DNA from: Streptomyces canus 299MFChir4.1
GTDB taxonomy: Bacteria; Actinomycetota; Actinomycetes; Streptomycetales; Streptomycetaceae
Assembly: GCF_000383615.1 (NCBI RefSeq)
Contig: NZ_KB911596.1
Coordinates: 124,001 to 188,000 of the forward strand
DNA length: 64,000 nucleotides
Direction of reading: 5' to 3'
Each line of letters starts with the position of its first letter. Position 1 is the first letter of the stretch. The notes under the pieces were generated by a model. The model saw nothing but the letters and a program-made list of their open reading frames with translations, was not told the origin of the DNA and made no database searches. Shown one piece after another: positions 53,547 to 62,616 of this stretch. The translations under genes were made by a program, and so were the position numbers.

Positions 53547-54890
53547 ATGACCTCGGCCACCGAGGCAGGGGTCCCACCGGCCCCTGCCTCCCCCAAGTCG
53601 CGCAAGAGCGTGACCGGCACGCGCAGGACCGTGGCAGCGATGTTCCTGCTGCCCGCCCTCGTGCTGCTGGGCGCGCTCGTGGTCTACCCGATCGGGTACT
53701 CGATCGTCCGGAGCTTCTACAACCAGTCCGGTGACGGATTCGCCGGAATCGACAACTACAAGGCCCTCTTCACCGACGACGGCATCCGCACGGCCCTGAA
53801 GAACAACATCATCTGGGTGGTCTTCGCGCCGACGATCGCCACCGCGCTCGGTCTGATCTTCGCGGTGCTGACCGAACGGATCCGCTGGGGCACGGCGTTC
53901 AAGCTGGTCGTCTTCATGCCGATGGCGATCTCCATGCTGGCGGCGGGCATCATCTTCCGGCTCGTCTACGACCAGGACCCGGACAAGGGGTTCGCGAACG
54001 CGGTGTGGGTGGGCGTGCACGACACGTTCGCGCAGTCCTCGGCGTTCCCGAAGGCCCACCCGGGCCGCAACTCGCCGCTGGTGGCCCAGAGCGGCGGTTT
54101 CATCACCAAGACCACGGTCCACACCGGCGGCACCATCACCCTGCCCCTGGTCGGTGTCGCCCCGGACCAGATGCCCAGTGACGCGAAGAAGGCCGTGGAG
54201 CCCCAGGCGGACCCGGGCCGGATCACCGGCACGACCTGGCAGGACTTCACCCGCGGCAAGGGCGTCGGCACGCTCGGCGGGGTCGACCCGACCGAACTCG
54301 GCTACCCCGGCATGAAGATCGAGGCGGTCAAGGACGGCAAGGTCGTCGAGACGGCGAAGGCCGGGGCCGACGGCACGTTCTCCTTCTCGGAGAAGGCCGA
54401 CGGGGCGCAACTGCGGCTTCCGGCGAGCAACTTCAAGGAGGCCTACAACGGGCTCGACTGGCTCGGCCCGTCGCTGGTGACACCGGCGATCATCGGGTCG
54501 TACATCTGGATGTGGGCCGGTTTCGCGATGGTGCTGATCGCGGCCGGGCTCGCGGGCATCCCCCGGGAACTCCTGGAGGCAGCCCGGGTCGACGGCGCGA
54601 GCGAGTGGCAGGTCTTCCGCAGGGTCACGGTTCCCCTGCTGGCGCCCGTGCTCGCGGTCGTCACCGTGACCCTGATGATCAACGTCCTGAAGATCTTCGA
54701 CCTGGTCTTCATCATCGCCCCGGGCTCCTCGCGGGACGACGCGAACGTCCTCGCGCTGGAGCTGTACCAGAAGGGCTTCGCCGAGGACCAGCCCGGCATC
54801 GCGAGCGCCATCTCGGTGTTCCTGCTGCTGCTGGTGATCCCGGTGATGTGGTTCAACATTCGTCGGCTCAGGCGGGAGGTACGGCGATGA
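53547..54890 (+). CDS. Sugar ABC transporter permease with large extracytoplasmic loop (AglF-like)
   Basis: A 447-aa permease, about 130 residues longer than the usual MalF-type subunit. The extra sequence (about residues 150-290) lies between the third and fourth helices and is soluble and acidic, a periplasmic-type insertion like the P2 loop of MalF, which touches the binding protein. The EAA loop LEAARVDGASEWQVFRRVTVP is near 347-367. Starts 4 bp after the binding-protein stop; ends overlapping the next permease (ATGA). Its partner subunits match AglG-type sugar importers. Confidence 0.9.
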   Translation: MTSATEAGVPPAPASPKSRKSVTGTRRTVAAMFLLPALVLLGALVVYPIGYSIVRSFYNQSGDGFAGIDNYKALFTDDGIRTALKNNIIWVVFAPTIATALGLIFAVLTERIRWGTAFKLVVFMPMAISMLAAGIIFRLVYDQDPDKGFANAVWVGVHDTFAQSSAFPKAHPGRNSPLVAQSGGFITKTTVHTGGTITLPLVGVAPDQMPSDAKKAVEPQADPGRITGTTWQDFTRGKGVGTLGGVDPTELGYPGMKIEAVKDGKVVETAKAGADGTFSFSEKADGAQLRLPASNFKEAYNGLDWLGPSLVTPAIIGSYIWMWAGFAMVLIAAGLAGIPRELLEAARVDGASEWQVFRRVTVPLLAPVLAVVTVTLMINVLKIFDLVFIIAPGSSRDDANVLALELYQKGFAEDQPGIASAISVFLLLLVIPVMWFNIRRLRREVRR

Positions 54891-55795
54891 CCGCTCAGGC
54901 CGAAAGGCTCCCGGAGACGGCACCGGCGAACGGGGTGAAGGCGAAGCAGTCGCTGGGCTCACGGCTCGTCGAGCGCGTCAGCGGCGGCCTGATCAGCGTC
55001 CTCCTCGTGGTCGTCGGCCTGTTCTGGCTGGTGCCGACGATCGGGCTGCTGATCTCCTCGCTGCGCAGCCCGGAGGACCTGACGGCGAGCGGCTGGTGGA
55101 AGGTCTTCAGCGAGCCGTCCCAGCTCACCCTCGACAGCTACCAGAAGCTCCTGCAGAACAGCGACATCACGCACTCCATCGTCAACACCATCCTGATCAC
55201 GGTCCCGGCGACGCTCCTGGTCATCGTCATCGGCGCGCTCGCGGGTTACGCGTTCGCGTGGATGGAGTTCCCGGGCCGCGACTGGTGGTTCATGGCCGTG
55301 GTCGGCCTGCTGGTGGTGCCGGTGCAGGTGGCGCTGATCCCGATCGCCGAACTCTTCGGCAAGATCGGCCTGTTCGGCAACATCTTCGGGGTGATCCTCT
55401 TCCATGTGGGCTTCGGTCTGCCGTTCGCGGTGTTCCTGCTGCGGAACTTCTTCGCGGAGATCCCCCGTGAACTCCTGGAGGCGGCACGGCTCGACGGCGC
55501 GGGTGAACTGCGCCTGTTCGTCAGGGTGGTGCTGCCGCTCGGCGGGCCCGCGATCGCGAGCCTGGGCATCTTCCAGTTCCTGTGGGTGTGGAACGACATG
55601 CTGATCGCGCTGGTGTTCACGGACGCCGACAGCCAGCCGATCACGGTCGCCCTGCAGACGCAGATGCGTGCCTTCGCCGACAACGTCGACGTCCTGGCAC
55701 CGGGCGCGTTCATCTCGATGGTGATTCCGCTGATCGTGTTCTTCGCGTTCCAGCGGCAGTTCGTGTCCGGCGTGATGGCGGGCGCGGTCAAGTAG
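54887..55795 (+). CDS. Sugar ABC transporter permease (AglG-like)
   Basis: A 302-aa permease with a polar N-terminal 30 residues, six helices and EAA loop LEAARLDGAGELRLFVRVVLP near 191-211. ATG 54887 overlaps the upstream stop and is preceded by GGGAGGT. It completes the two-permease pore. The operon has no ATP-binding gene, so it presumably relies on the shared MsiK ATPase. It is followed by a strong terminator. Confidence 0.92.
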   Translation: MTAQAERLPETAPANGVKAKQSLGSRLVERVSGGLISVLLVVVGLFWLVPTIGLLISSLRSPEDLTASGWWKVFSEPSQLTLDSYQKLLQNSDITHSIVNTILITVPATLLVIVIGALAGYAFAWMEFPGRDWWFMAVVGLLVVPVQVALIPIAELFGKIGLFGNIFGVILFHVGFGLPFAVFLLRNFFAEIPRELLEAARLDGAGELRLFVRVVLPLGGPAIASLGIFQFLWVWNDMLIALVFTDADSQPITVALQTQMRAFADNVDVLAPGAFISMVIPLIVFFAFQRQFVSGVMAGAVK

Positions 55796-55815
55796 CGCGT
55801 GCGACAGCCGAATTG

Positions 55816-55843
55816 AGGGGCGGGCCGCCGTCGGCCCGCCCCT
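55816..55843 (+). terminator. Terminator of the sugar ABC operon
   Basis: AGGGGCGGGCCG (55816-55827) and CGGCCCGCCCCT (55832-55843) are perfect 12-bp arms with a 4-nt loop, followed by TCGCGTTCG. Confidence 0.85.
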
Positions 55844-55934
55844 TCGCGTTCGCCCGAATGCCGTACGGAACGTAACCCCCTGCCGCCGTGGGGCGTTCCC
55901 GGGCAGAACGCCCGCGCCGACCCTTGGATGTGCC

Positions 55935-58193
55935 GTGCCCAGGTTCAGTGTCATCGTCCCCGCGTACAAGGTTCAGGCGCACCTGCCGGCTTGCCTGGAA
56001 TCGGTGCTGTCACAGTCGTACGAGGATCTGGAGCTGATCGCGGTCGACGACCGCTCACCGGACGCGTGCGGCGAGCTGATCGACGAGTTCGCGGCCCGTG
56101 ATCCCCGGGTCCGGGCGGTCCACCTGGCGCAGAACGCGGGACTCGGTCCCGCCCGCAACGCCGGGACGGCCGAGGCGAGCGGCGACTACCTGCTGTTCCT
56201 CGACGGCGACGACACCCTCGCCCCGCACGCGCTGCGGGCGATCGCCGACCGGCTGAAGGAGACCGGCGAGCCGGACGTCCTGGTCCACGACCACGTGCTC
56301 GTCCACTGGTCGGGCGAGCGGGTCCGCGACGCCTTCCCGGGCCGGCTCGCCGAGCAGGGCCCGGCGCCGTTCCGCCTGGAGGACCGCCCGGGGCTGCTGC
56401 GGGTGCCGCCGGTGGCCTGGAACAAGACGTACCGCAGGGAGTTCGTCGAACGTGCGGGCCTCGCCTTCCCGGCCGGTCACCACACGGACCTGCCCTGGAC
56501 CTACCCGGCCCTGACGGCCGCCGAGTCGATCGCCACCCTGGACCGCGTCTGCGTCCACCACCGGCGGCACCGCGGGGGCGAACCTCTCGACGCGGCCGGC
56601 CACTTCGACCTCTTCGACCAGTACGACAGGATCTTCGCGTACCTCGCCGCGCGCCCCGAACTCGCCCGGTGGCGGCCGGTGTTGTTCCGCCGCATGGTGG
56701 ACCACCTCTCGGCGGTGTTCACCGACCGGGACCGCCTCCCGCGCGGCGCCCGCGCCGAGTTCCTGCGGCGGGCCCGCGACCACTACCGCGCCCACCGCGT
56801 CCCGGGCCACCCGGTCCCGGCGCGCTCCCGGCTGCGCCACACCGTGATCCGACTCGGCCTCTACCGCACCCAACGGCTCGCGGAACTGGCCCGGAGCCTC
56901 GGCCACCGGACCGCCCGCCCGGTCGTACGCCTCGCCAAGTCCCTCCACGAGGCGGCCCTCCGTCTCCACTACCGCGTTCAGCTCCGCCTCCCGCTGCGCG
57001 AGGACCGTGCCGTCTTCGCCGCATACGGGGGCCGCGGCCACGGCTGCAACCCGGGCGCGCTGGAGGAGGCGTTCCGCACCTTCGCCCCGCACATCCGCAC
57101 CGCGTGGATCGCCCGTCCGGAGCACCACCACACCATCCCGACGGCCGCCCTCAGGCTGCGTCCGGGCACGGCCGCCCACTGGACGGCGCTGGCCCGCTCC
57201 AAGTACCTCGTCGACAACACCGACTTCGACCGCCGCCTGGTCAAGCGCCCCGGACAGGTCCTCGTCCAGACCCAACACGGCACGCCCCTCAAGCACATGG
57301 GCCTGGACCTCCAGGAACGCCCGGCGGCGGCCGGCGACTTGGACTTCGAGGCGATGCTGAGCGGTGTCGACCAGTGGGACTACCTCCTGTCCCCCAACCG
57401 CCACACCACCCTGACCTGGGAGCGGGTCTACCCCGGCCGCTACACCACGCTCCCCTACGGCTATCCCCGCAACGACGTGTTCCAGCGGGCGACTTCGGAG
57501 GACGTACGGCGGCTGCGCGAGTCCCTGGGCATCCCCGAGGGCTCGGTGGCGATCCTGTACGCACCCACCCACCGCGACTACCGCCGCACCCAGCACGCCA
57601 CCCTCGACCTGGACCGCGTCCTGCGCCGCCTTGGCCCCCGCTTCGTCGTGCTGGCCCGCGCCCACCACCGCCACGGCGGCCCGCTCGTCTCCCCCGCGAC
57701 CGGCCGGGTCGTCGACGTCACCGACCACCCGAGCGTCGAGTGCCTGTGCCTCGCCTCGGACGCCCTGGTCACCGACTACTCGTCCCTGATGTTCGACTAC
57801 GCCAACCTGGACCGCCCGATCGTGATCCACGCCGACGACCGGGAGGCGTACGAGGCGGCCCGCGGCACCTACTTCGACCTGCGGTCCTTCGCGCCGGGCG
57901 CGGTCGCGCGCAGCGAGGACGAACTGATCGACATCTTCGCCACCGGCCACTGGCGCGGCTCCCGCTCCACCCAGCTGCGCTCGGCGTTCCGCGAACGCTT
58001 CTGCCCGTACGACGACGGCCGCGCCGCCGAACGGGTCGTACGCCATGTCGTCCTGGGCGAGACCGGGTCGCCGGCGGTGGTGCCGCTCGCGGAGCGCCAC
58101 CCGGTGCCGTCTGCGGCGGCGGCGCTCGACCGCTCCCCGCTGGCCACCGTGCCCCGCCCCGCGACGCACTCGCCCGTCACCGAGACCCGTTAG
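55935..58193 (+). CDS. GT2 glycosyltransferase fused to CDP-glycerol glycerophosphotransferase (TagF-like)
   Basis: A 752-aa teichoic-acid type polymer enzyme. Residues 1-300 form a GT2 domain (IVPAYKVQAHL, AVDDRSPD, FLDGDDT), which adds a sugar. Residues about 355-700 form a TagF-like glycerophosphotransferase (TQHGTPLKHMGLDL, YAPTHRDYRR, TDYSSLMFDY), which transfers glycerol phosphate or another polyol phosphate from a CDP donor. Both ends are complete. GTG 55935 has no strong Shine-Dalgarno site in the 12 bases before it. The fused arrangement suits a repeat-unit polymerase. Export would need a TagGH/Wzm-Wzt transporter, such as the one at 62617. Wall teichoic acids of Streptomyces contain such polymers. 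Confidence 0.92.
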   Translation: MPRFSVIVPAYKVQAHLPACLESVLSQSYEDLELIAVDDRSPDACGELIDEFAARDPRVRAVHLAQNAGLGPARNAGTAEASGDYLLFLDGDDTLAPHALRAIADRLKETGEPDVLVHDHVLVHWSGERVRDAFPGRLAEQGPAPFRLEDRPGLLRVPPVAWNKTYRREFVERAGLAFPAGHHTDLPWTYPALTAAESIATLDRVCVHHRRHRGGEPLDAAGHFDLFDQYDRIFAYLAARPELARWRPVLFRRMVDHLSAVFTDRDRLPRGARAEFLRRARDHYRAHRVPGHPVPARSRLRHTVIRLGLYRTQRLAELARSLGHRTARPVVRLAKSLHEAALRLHYRVQLRLPLREDRAVFAAYGGRGHGCNPGALEEAFRTFAPHIRTAWIARPEHHHTIPTAALRLRPGTAAHWTALARSKYLVDNTDFDRRLVKRPGQVLVQTQHGTPLKHMGLDLQERPAAAGDLDFEAMLSGVDQWDYLLSPNRHTTLTWERVYPGRYTTLPYGYPRNDVFQRATSEDVRRLRESLGIPEGSVAILYAPTHRDYRRTQHATLDLDRVLRRLGPRFVVLARAHHRHGGPLVSPATGRVVDVTDHPSVECLCLASDALVTDYSSLMFDYANLDRPIVIHADDREAYEAARGTYFDLRSFAPGAVARSEDELIDIFATGHWRGSRSTQLRSAFRERFCPYDDGRAAERVVRHVVLGETGSPAVVPLAERHPVPSAAAALDRSPLATVPRPATHSPVTETR

Positions 58194-58285
58194 GAGGGGC
58201 CCGTGCCGTCCAGCCCGTCCCATCCCACACCGACCCGTCCGTCCACCTGGCGTCCGGTGGGACGGCCGGGGCGCCGGCGCCGCCG

Positions 58286-59266
<981 letters not shown>

Positions 59267-59353
59267 GTACGGCCGTCCCCTCTTCGGTTGACCCGTGTGC
59301 GCGTATCAGTGAACCAGGCGGTCGGGCCGGGCGGGCGCCCCAGCCGTCGGGGC

Positions 59354-59390
59354 TCTCAGCCCATTCAGCCCTCTCAGCCCTCTCAGCCCT
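59354..59390 (+). repeat. 10-bp tandem repeat at the ohrR stop codon
   Basis: Units of CTCTCAGCCC (one is CATTCAGCCC) recur three to four times across the 3' end of ohrR. On the gene's strand each unit reads GGGCTGAGAG or close to it, so TGA stop codons recur every 10 bases just after the real stop. Confidence 0.7.
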
Positions 59391-59859
59391 CGTCGGGCAG
59401 TTCGGCGTGCACCGCCGCGTCCAGAGCCGAGGTGAGCTGGTCGAGGCGGGCCCGCAGGGCGCTGATCTCGTCCACGTCGAAGTTGGTCGCCGCGGCGATC
59501 CGGCGGGGCACCCGCTCCGCGCGCTCGCGCAGGGCGACGCCCTGCTCGGTGAGCCGCACCTCCACCGAGCGCTCGTCGCGGGCGCTGCGCTCACGCCGGA
59601 CGAGACCGGCCGCCTCCAGTCGCTTGAGGAGTGGGGAGAGGGTGCCCGAGTCGAGCCGCAGGTGCTCGCCGAGCTTCTTGACCGGCAGGTCTCCGTGCTC
59701 CCACAGCACCAGCATCACCAGGTACTGCGGGTAGGTGATCCCCAGATCCTTGAGGATCACGCGGTAGACGCTGCCGAAGGCGCGGGAGGCCGCGTTCAGG
59801 GAGAAGCAGATCTGCTGGTCGAGGCGGAGCCAGTCGGTGGTGGTCGGGGGCGTGTCCAT
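59383..59859 (-). CDS. ohrR: MarR-family organic-peroxide sensor OhrR
   Basis: A 158-aa repressor with the winged helix domain of MarR proteins (YPQYLVMLVLWEHG, LSPLLKRLEAAGLV, ERSVEVRLTEQG). The N-terminal QICFSLNAASR has the single conserved Cys (near residue 18) that senses organic hydroperoxides. The neighbouring divergent ohr gene and the TACAATT-G-AATTG site between them make this an ohrR/ohr pair. Oxidation of the Cys should release the repressor. ATG 59859 is chosen because the Cys motif follows directly; an upstream frame extension is unsupported. Confidence 0.95.
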   Translation of the reverse strand: MDTPPTTTDWLRLDQQICFSLNAASRAFGSVYRVILKDLGITYPQYLVMLVLWEHGDLPVKKLGEHLRLDSGTLSPLLKRLEAAGLVRRERSARDERSVEVRLTEQGVALRERAERVPRRIAAATNFDVDEISALRARLDQLTSALDAAVHAELPDEG

Positions 59860-59895
59860 GCGTCCAGGATAGCCCGTGCGAGCCATTTGGTTGCG

Positions 59896-59911
59896 TACAA
59901 TTGAATTGCGT
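59896..59911. promoter_or_regulatory. OhrR operator candidate
   Basis: TACAATTGAATTGCGT lies midway between divergent ohrR and ohr. The TACAATT-N-AATTG core agrees with OhrR sites known from Streptomyces and Bacillus, with the last two bases of the right half-site diverged. Confidence 0.75.
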
Positions 59912-59976
59912 GCTCTACTTATGGCCGTGAGGCGGCGGAAGAGCCGCCGGAACGAACTTCGAGAGGGACAATCTTC

Positions 59977-60390
59977 ATGGACGCGCTCTACACCGCCACC
60001 GCCACTGCCACCCACGGCCGCGACGGCCGCGCCTACACGAACGACGGCAAGATCGACGTCGCTCTGGCCCCGCCGGTGGAGCTGGGCGGCAACGGACAGG
60101 GCACCAACCCGGAGCAGCTGTTCGCCGCCGGCTACGCCGCCTGTTTCGGCGGCGCCCTCGGTCTCGTCGGCCGCCAGGCCAAGGTGGACGTCAGCGACGC
60201 CGCCGTCACCGCCGAGGTCGGCATAGGCAAGCAGGGCGAGGGCTTCGGCCTCAAGGTCGCCCTCCGCGTCGAGCTGCCCGACTCCGTCGACGCCGAGACC
60301 GGCCGCAAGCTCGTCGAGCAGGCCCACCAGGTCTGCCCCTACTCCAACGCCACCCGCGGCAACATCGAGGTCGAGCTCGTCATCGAGTAG
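59977..60390 (+). CDS. ohr: Organic hydroperoxide resistance peroxidase Ohr
   Basis: A 137-aa thiol peroxidase that reduces organic hydroperoxides. Both catalytic Cys motifs are intact: AAGYAACFGGAL (peroxidatic Cys near 59) and VCPYSNATRGN (resolving Cys near 124). Residues VALAPPVELGG and the ATNPEQLF-like GTNPEQLF match the family. ATG 59977 has GAGAGGGAC upstream. Regulated by the divergent OhrR. Confidence 0.97.
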   Translation: MDALYTATATATHGRDGRAYTNDGKIDVALAPPVELGGNGQGTNPEQLFAAGYAACFGGALGLVGRQAKVDVSDAAVTAEVGIGKQGEGFGLKVALRVELPDSVDAETGRKLVEQAHQVCPYSNATRGNIEVELVIE

Positions 60391-60440
60391 GGCTTGAGGA
60401 TCTGACCGTCCGGAGCCGGAGCGGACGGCGGGTCGCAGCG

Positions 60441-60577
60441 GCTGTTACGGCCTCCCGCACGGGCACAGCGGTTTGACACAAGCCCGCGCGGGAGGCCGTA
60501 ACAGCTCAGGGCTTGCCCGCGCGGACGCCCTGACAGCACGGAACAAGCTCGCGCGGGACGCCAAAACCGCTCACGGC
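60441..60577. repeat. Perfect 18-bp inverted repeat and three 33-bp direct repeats
   Basis: GCTGTTACGGCCTCCCGC (60441-60458) and GCGGGAGGCCGTAACAGC (60488-60505) are exact complements with a 29-nt loop. Overlapping the right arm, a degenerate 33-bp unit recurs head-to-tail at about 60480, 60512 and 60545 (core GCCCGCGCGG-GCC; third copy GCTCGCGCGGGACGCC). The region lies between ohr and the ADP-ribosylglycohydrolase gene. The hairpin could be the ohr terminator. The tandem units are unexplained and could be regulatory sites for the next gene. Confidence 0.75.
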
Positions 60578-60589
60578 TAGCCTGCTCGG

Positions 60590-61522
60590 ATGGTCGTTCG
60601 CGCAGAACGCGCCCTGGGCGCCGTCGTCGGTTCCGCTGTGGGGGACGCCTTGGGTGCCCCCTTCGAGTTCGGACCGGAGGGTGCCTTCTCGGACCGCTTT
60701 CCGGAGCCGGGGCACGGCGGCGAGATGTGCGGGGGCGGCGGCTGGGATCCGGGTGAGGCAACCGACGACACGCAGATGGCGGTCCTGGTCGCCGAGTCCC
60801 TGGTGGAGTGCGGCGGACTCGAACTCGCGGACGTCTTCCGGCGGTTCCAGCAGTGGGCGGCGGCGGAGCCGAAGGACATCGGCCTCCAGACCGAGGCCGT
60901 GCTGAGCAGCGGCGACCCCTGGGACAGCGCTGCCGCCCTCCACTTCCAGGTGAACCAACGGGCGGCGGGAAACGGCGCGTTGATGCGCGCGGCCCCCTCC
61001 GCCGTCTACTTCGCTGCCCACGGCCGCGAGGCCACCATGACGGCCGGCCGCCGCCTGGCCGCCCTCACCCACGGCGACCGGGCCGCCTGGGAGGGCACGG
61101 CCGTCTTCCACGAACTGGTACGGGTGGCCCTGACCGGCGACAACCCGCTGGACGCCGTGGAAGCCACCCTTGACGCGGTCCACCGAGACCACCGCGGGCG
61201 CTACGCCACCGTCCTGGCCCCCGACTGGCACCCGGACCAGGCCACGGAGTTCAACGGTGCCGTATGGCCCTGCCTGGGCTCCGCCGTCTGGGCGCTGCGT
61301 ACGACGACCTCGTACGAGACAGCCCTACGCGCCGCGATCGACCTGGGCGGCGACACGGACACGGTGGCCGCGGTGACGGGCGGTCTGGCCGGAGCGGTGT
61401 ACGGCGTCACGGCCGTCCCGGAGCGCTGGACGACACCCCTGCACGTGCCCCTGCCGGGCTTCGCCGACCGGGTGCTGAGGACGGCCGACTTGGTGGCCCT
61501 CACCCGTCTCCTCACCGGCTGA
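60590..61522 (+). CDS. ADP-ribosylglycohydrolase family protein
   Basis: A 310-aa DraG-type hydrolase that removes ADP-ribose or related groups. Metal-binding motifs are visible: VGDALGAPFEFG (about 16-27), TDDTQM (about 58-63) and DLGGDTDTVAAVTGGLAG (about 258-275). ATG 60590 starts directly before VVRAERALGAVVG. Streptomyces members act on ADP-ribosylated proteins, DNA or nucleosides; the substrate here is unknown. It is preceded by an unusual array of repeats and followed by a convergent TetR gene. Confidence 0.93.
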   Translation: MVVRAERALGAVVGSAVGDALGAPFEFGPEGAFSDRFPEPGHGGEMCGGGGWDPGEATDDTQMAVLVAESLVECGGLELADVFRRFQQWAAAEPKDIGLQTEAVLSSGDPWDSAAALHFQVNQRAAGNGALMRAAPSAVYFAAHGREATMTAGRRLAALTHGDRAAWEGTAVFHELVRVALTGDNPLDAVEATLDAVHRDHRGRYATVLAPDWHPDQATEFNGAVWPCLGSAVWALRTTTSYETALRAAIDLGGDTDTVAAVTGGLAGAVYGVTAVPERWTTPLHVPLPGFADRVLRTADLVALTRLLTG

Positions 61523-61652
61523 CGGCAGCGCCCGGAAGGGGCGCGGGCCTTTGCCGACATGCGGCTCCCCTCGCGGGCGAGGCCAGCCGCCCCCGCCTGG
61601 CCGCAGGCAGCCCTCAGGCAGCCCGGCCGCCGAGGGTCCCGGCCGCTGAGGC

Positions 61653-62279
61653 TCAGAGCGCCTTCAGTGCCTCCGTCGTCGCCCTGGCCAGCGCCGCGAG
61701 ATACCCCTTCGGCAGCTTGGGGCTGCGGATCACGACCGAGCGCCAGTACAGGGGGCCGGAGATCAGATCGAGCGCCAGTTCGTCGTTGAAGCCGGTACGG
61801 AGCTCCCCGCGCCGCTCCGCCGCCGCGATGATCTTGCTGGCGACACCCTCCTGGCCCTTCTGCAACGCGTTCTGCAGGGCCTCGGCGATCTCGGGGTTAC
61901 GGGCCGCCTCGGCCTGGAGGTCCGGGATGATCTGCGAGGCCACCGGGTGCCGCAGCGCCCGGGACGTCACCTCGTACAGCATCCGCAGGTCGTCCTCCAG
62001 CGAGCCCGTCTCCGGCACCGGCAGACCCATCACCGCGATCTCCGACACCACGTCGAGGACCAGGTGCAGCTTGGAACGCCAACGGCGGTAGACCGCGGTC
62101 TTGCCGACACCCGCGCGGCGCGCGATGCCCTCGATCGACATCCGCGCGTACCCGGACGCCGCGAGCTCCTCGAATACGGCCGCCCGAATGGCTTCCGTCA
62201 CATCCTCGCGGAGGACGGCGGCTCCTGCCGGGGCACGGCGGCGCGTACGGGTCTGCGGCGCGTCGGCGTTGGTCGTCAT
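61653..62279 (-). CDS. TetR-family transcriptional regulator
   Basis: A 208-aa regulator with the N-terminal helix-turn-helix near residues 20-65 (MSIEGIARRAGVGKTAVYRRWRSK) and a C-terminal ligand-binding domain typical of the AcrR/TetR type. ATG 62279 is chosen over the upstream in-frame TTG at 62291. It is divergent from the exporter gene at 62617, and the gap holds five near-identical 24-bp elements with dyad symmetry, probably its operators. The effector is unknown. Confidence 0.93.
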   Translation of the reverse strand: MTTNADAPQTRTRRRAPAGAAVLREDVTEAIRAAVFEELAASGYARMSIEGIARRAGVGKTAVYRRWRSKLHLVLDVVSEIAVMGLPVPETGSLEDDLRMLYEVTSRALRHPVASQIIPDLQAEAARNPEIAEALQNALQKGQEGVASKIIAAAERRGELRTGFNDELALDLISGPLYWRSVVIRSPKLPKGYLAALARATTEALKAL

Positions 62280-62300
62280 GCGGACCAGCATAGGGCGTAG

Positions 62301-62521
62301 CGACGAAACGGTCCCGTTCCGACGCGGGTAGTCGGAACGGACGGTCGGGACGAAACAGTGTCGACGCGACGGTGCACGCCACGACGATACGGTTACGTTC
62401 CAACGTGACGGGTGACGACGAAACGGTTACGTTCCAACGTCGTTCGTCACGACGAAACGGTTGCGTTCCGACGCTCACTCGTCCTACTCTCACGTTGCGA
62501 CGATACGGTCCCGTCCCGACG
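62301..62521. promoter_or_regulatory. Array of five 24-bp operator-like elements
   Basis: CGACGAAACGGTCCCGTTCCGACG and close variants occur at 62301-62324, 62382-62405, 62416-62439, 62450-62473 and 62498-62521. The consensus CGACGAWACGGTYNCGTYCCRACG is an imperfect dyad (GACGAAACGG against CCGTTCCGAC). Three successive copies (62382, 62416, 62450) are exactly 34 bp apart. A decayed sixth copy and an inverted half-site lie at 62331-62371. The array sits between the divergent TetR and ABC exporter genes, close to the exporter start. Confidence 0.85.
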
Positions 62522-62616
62522 TAAGAGAACGTAAAGAGTCACGTAAGGAAACGCCGGACGACGGGCGCGCCAACCGCACGCGCACCACCCCCACCCCCCG
62601 AGCGAAAGCAGCGGAT

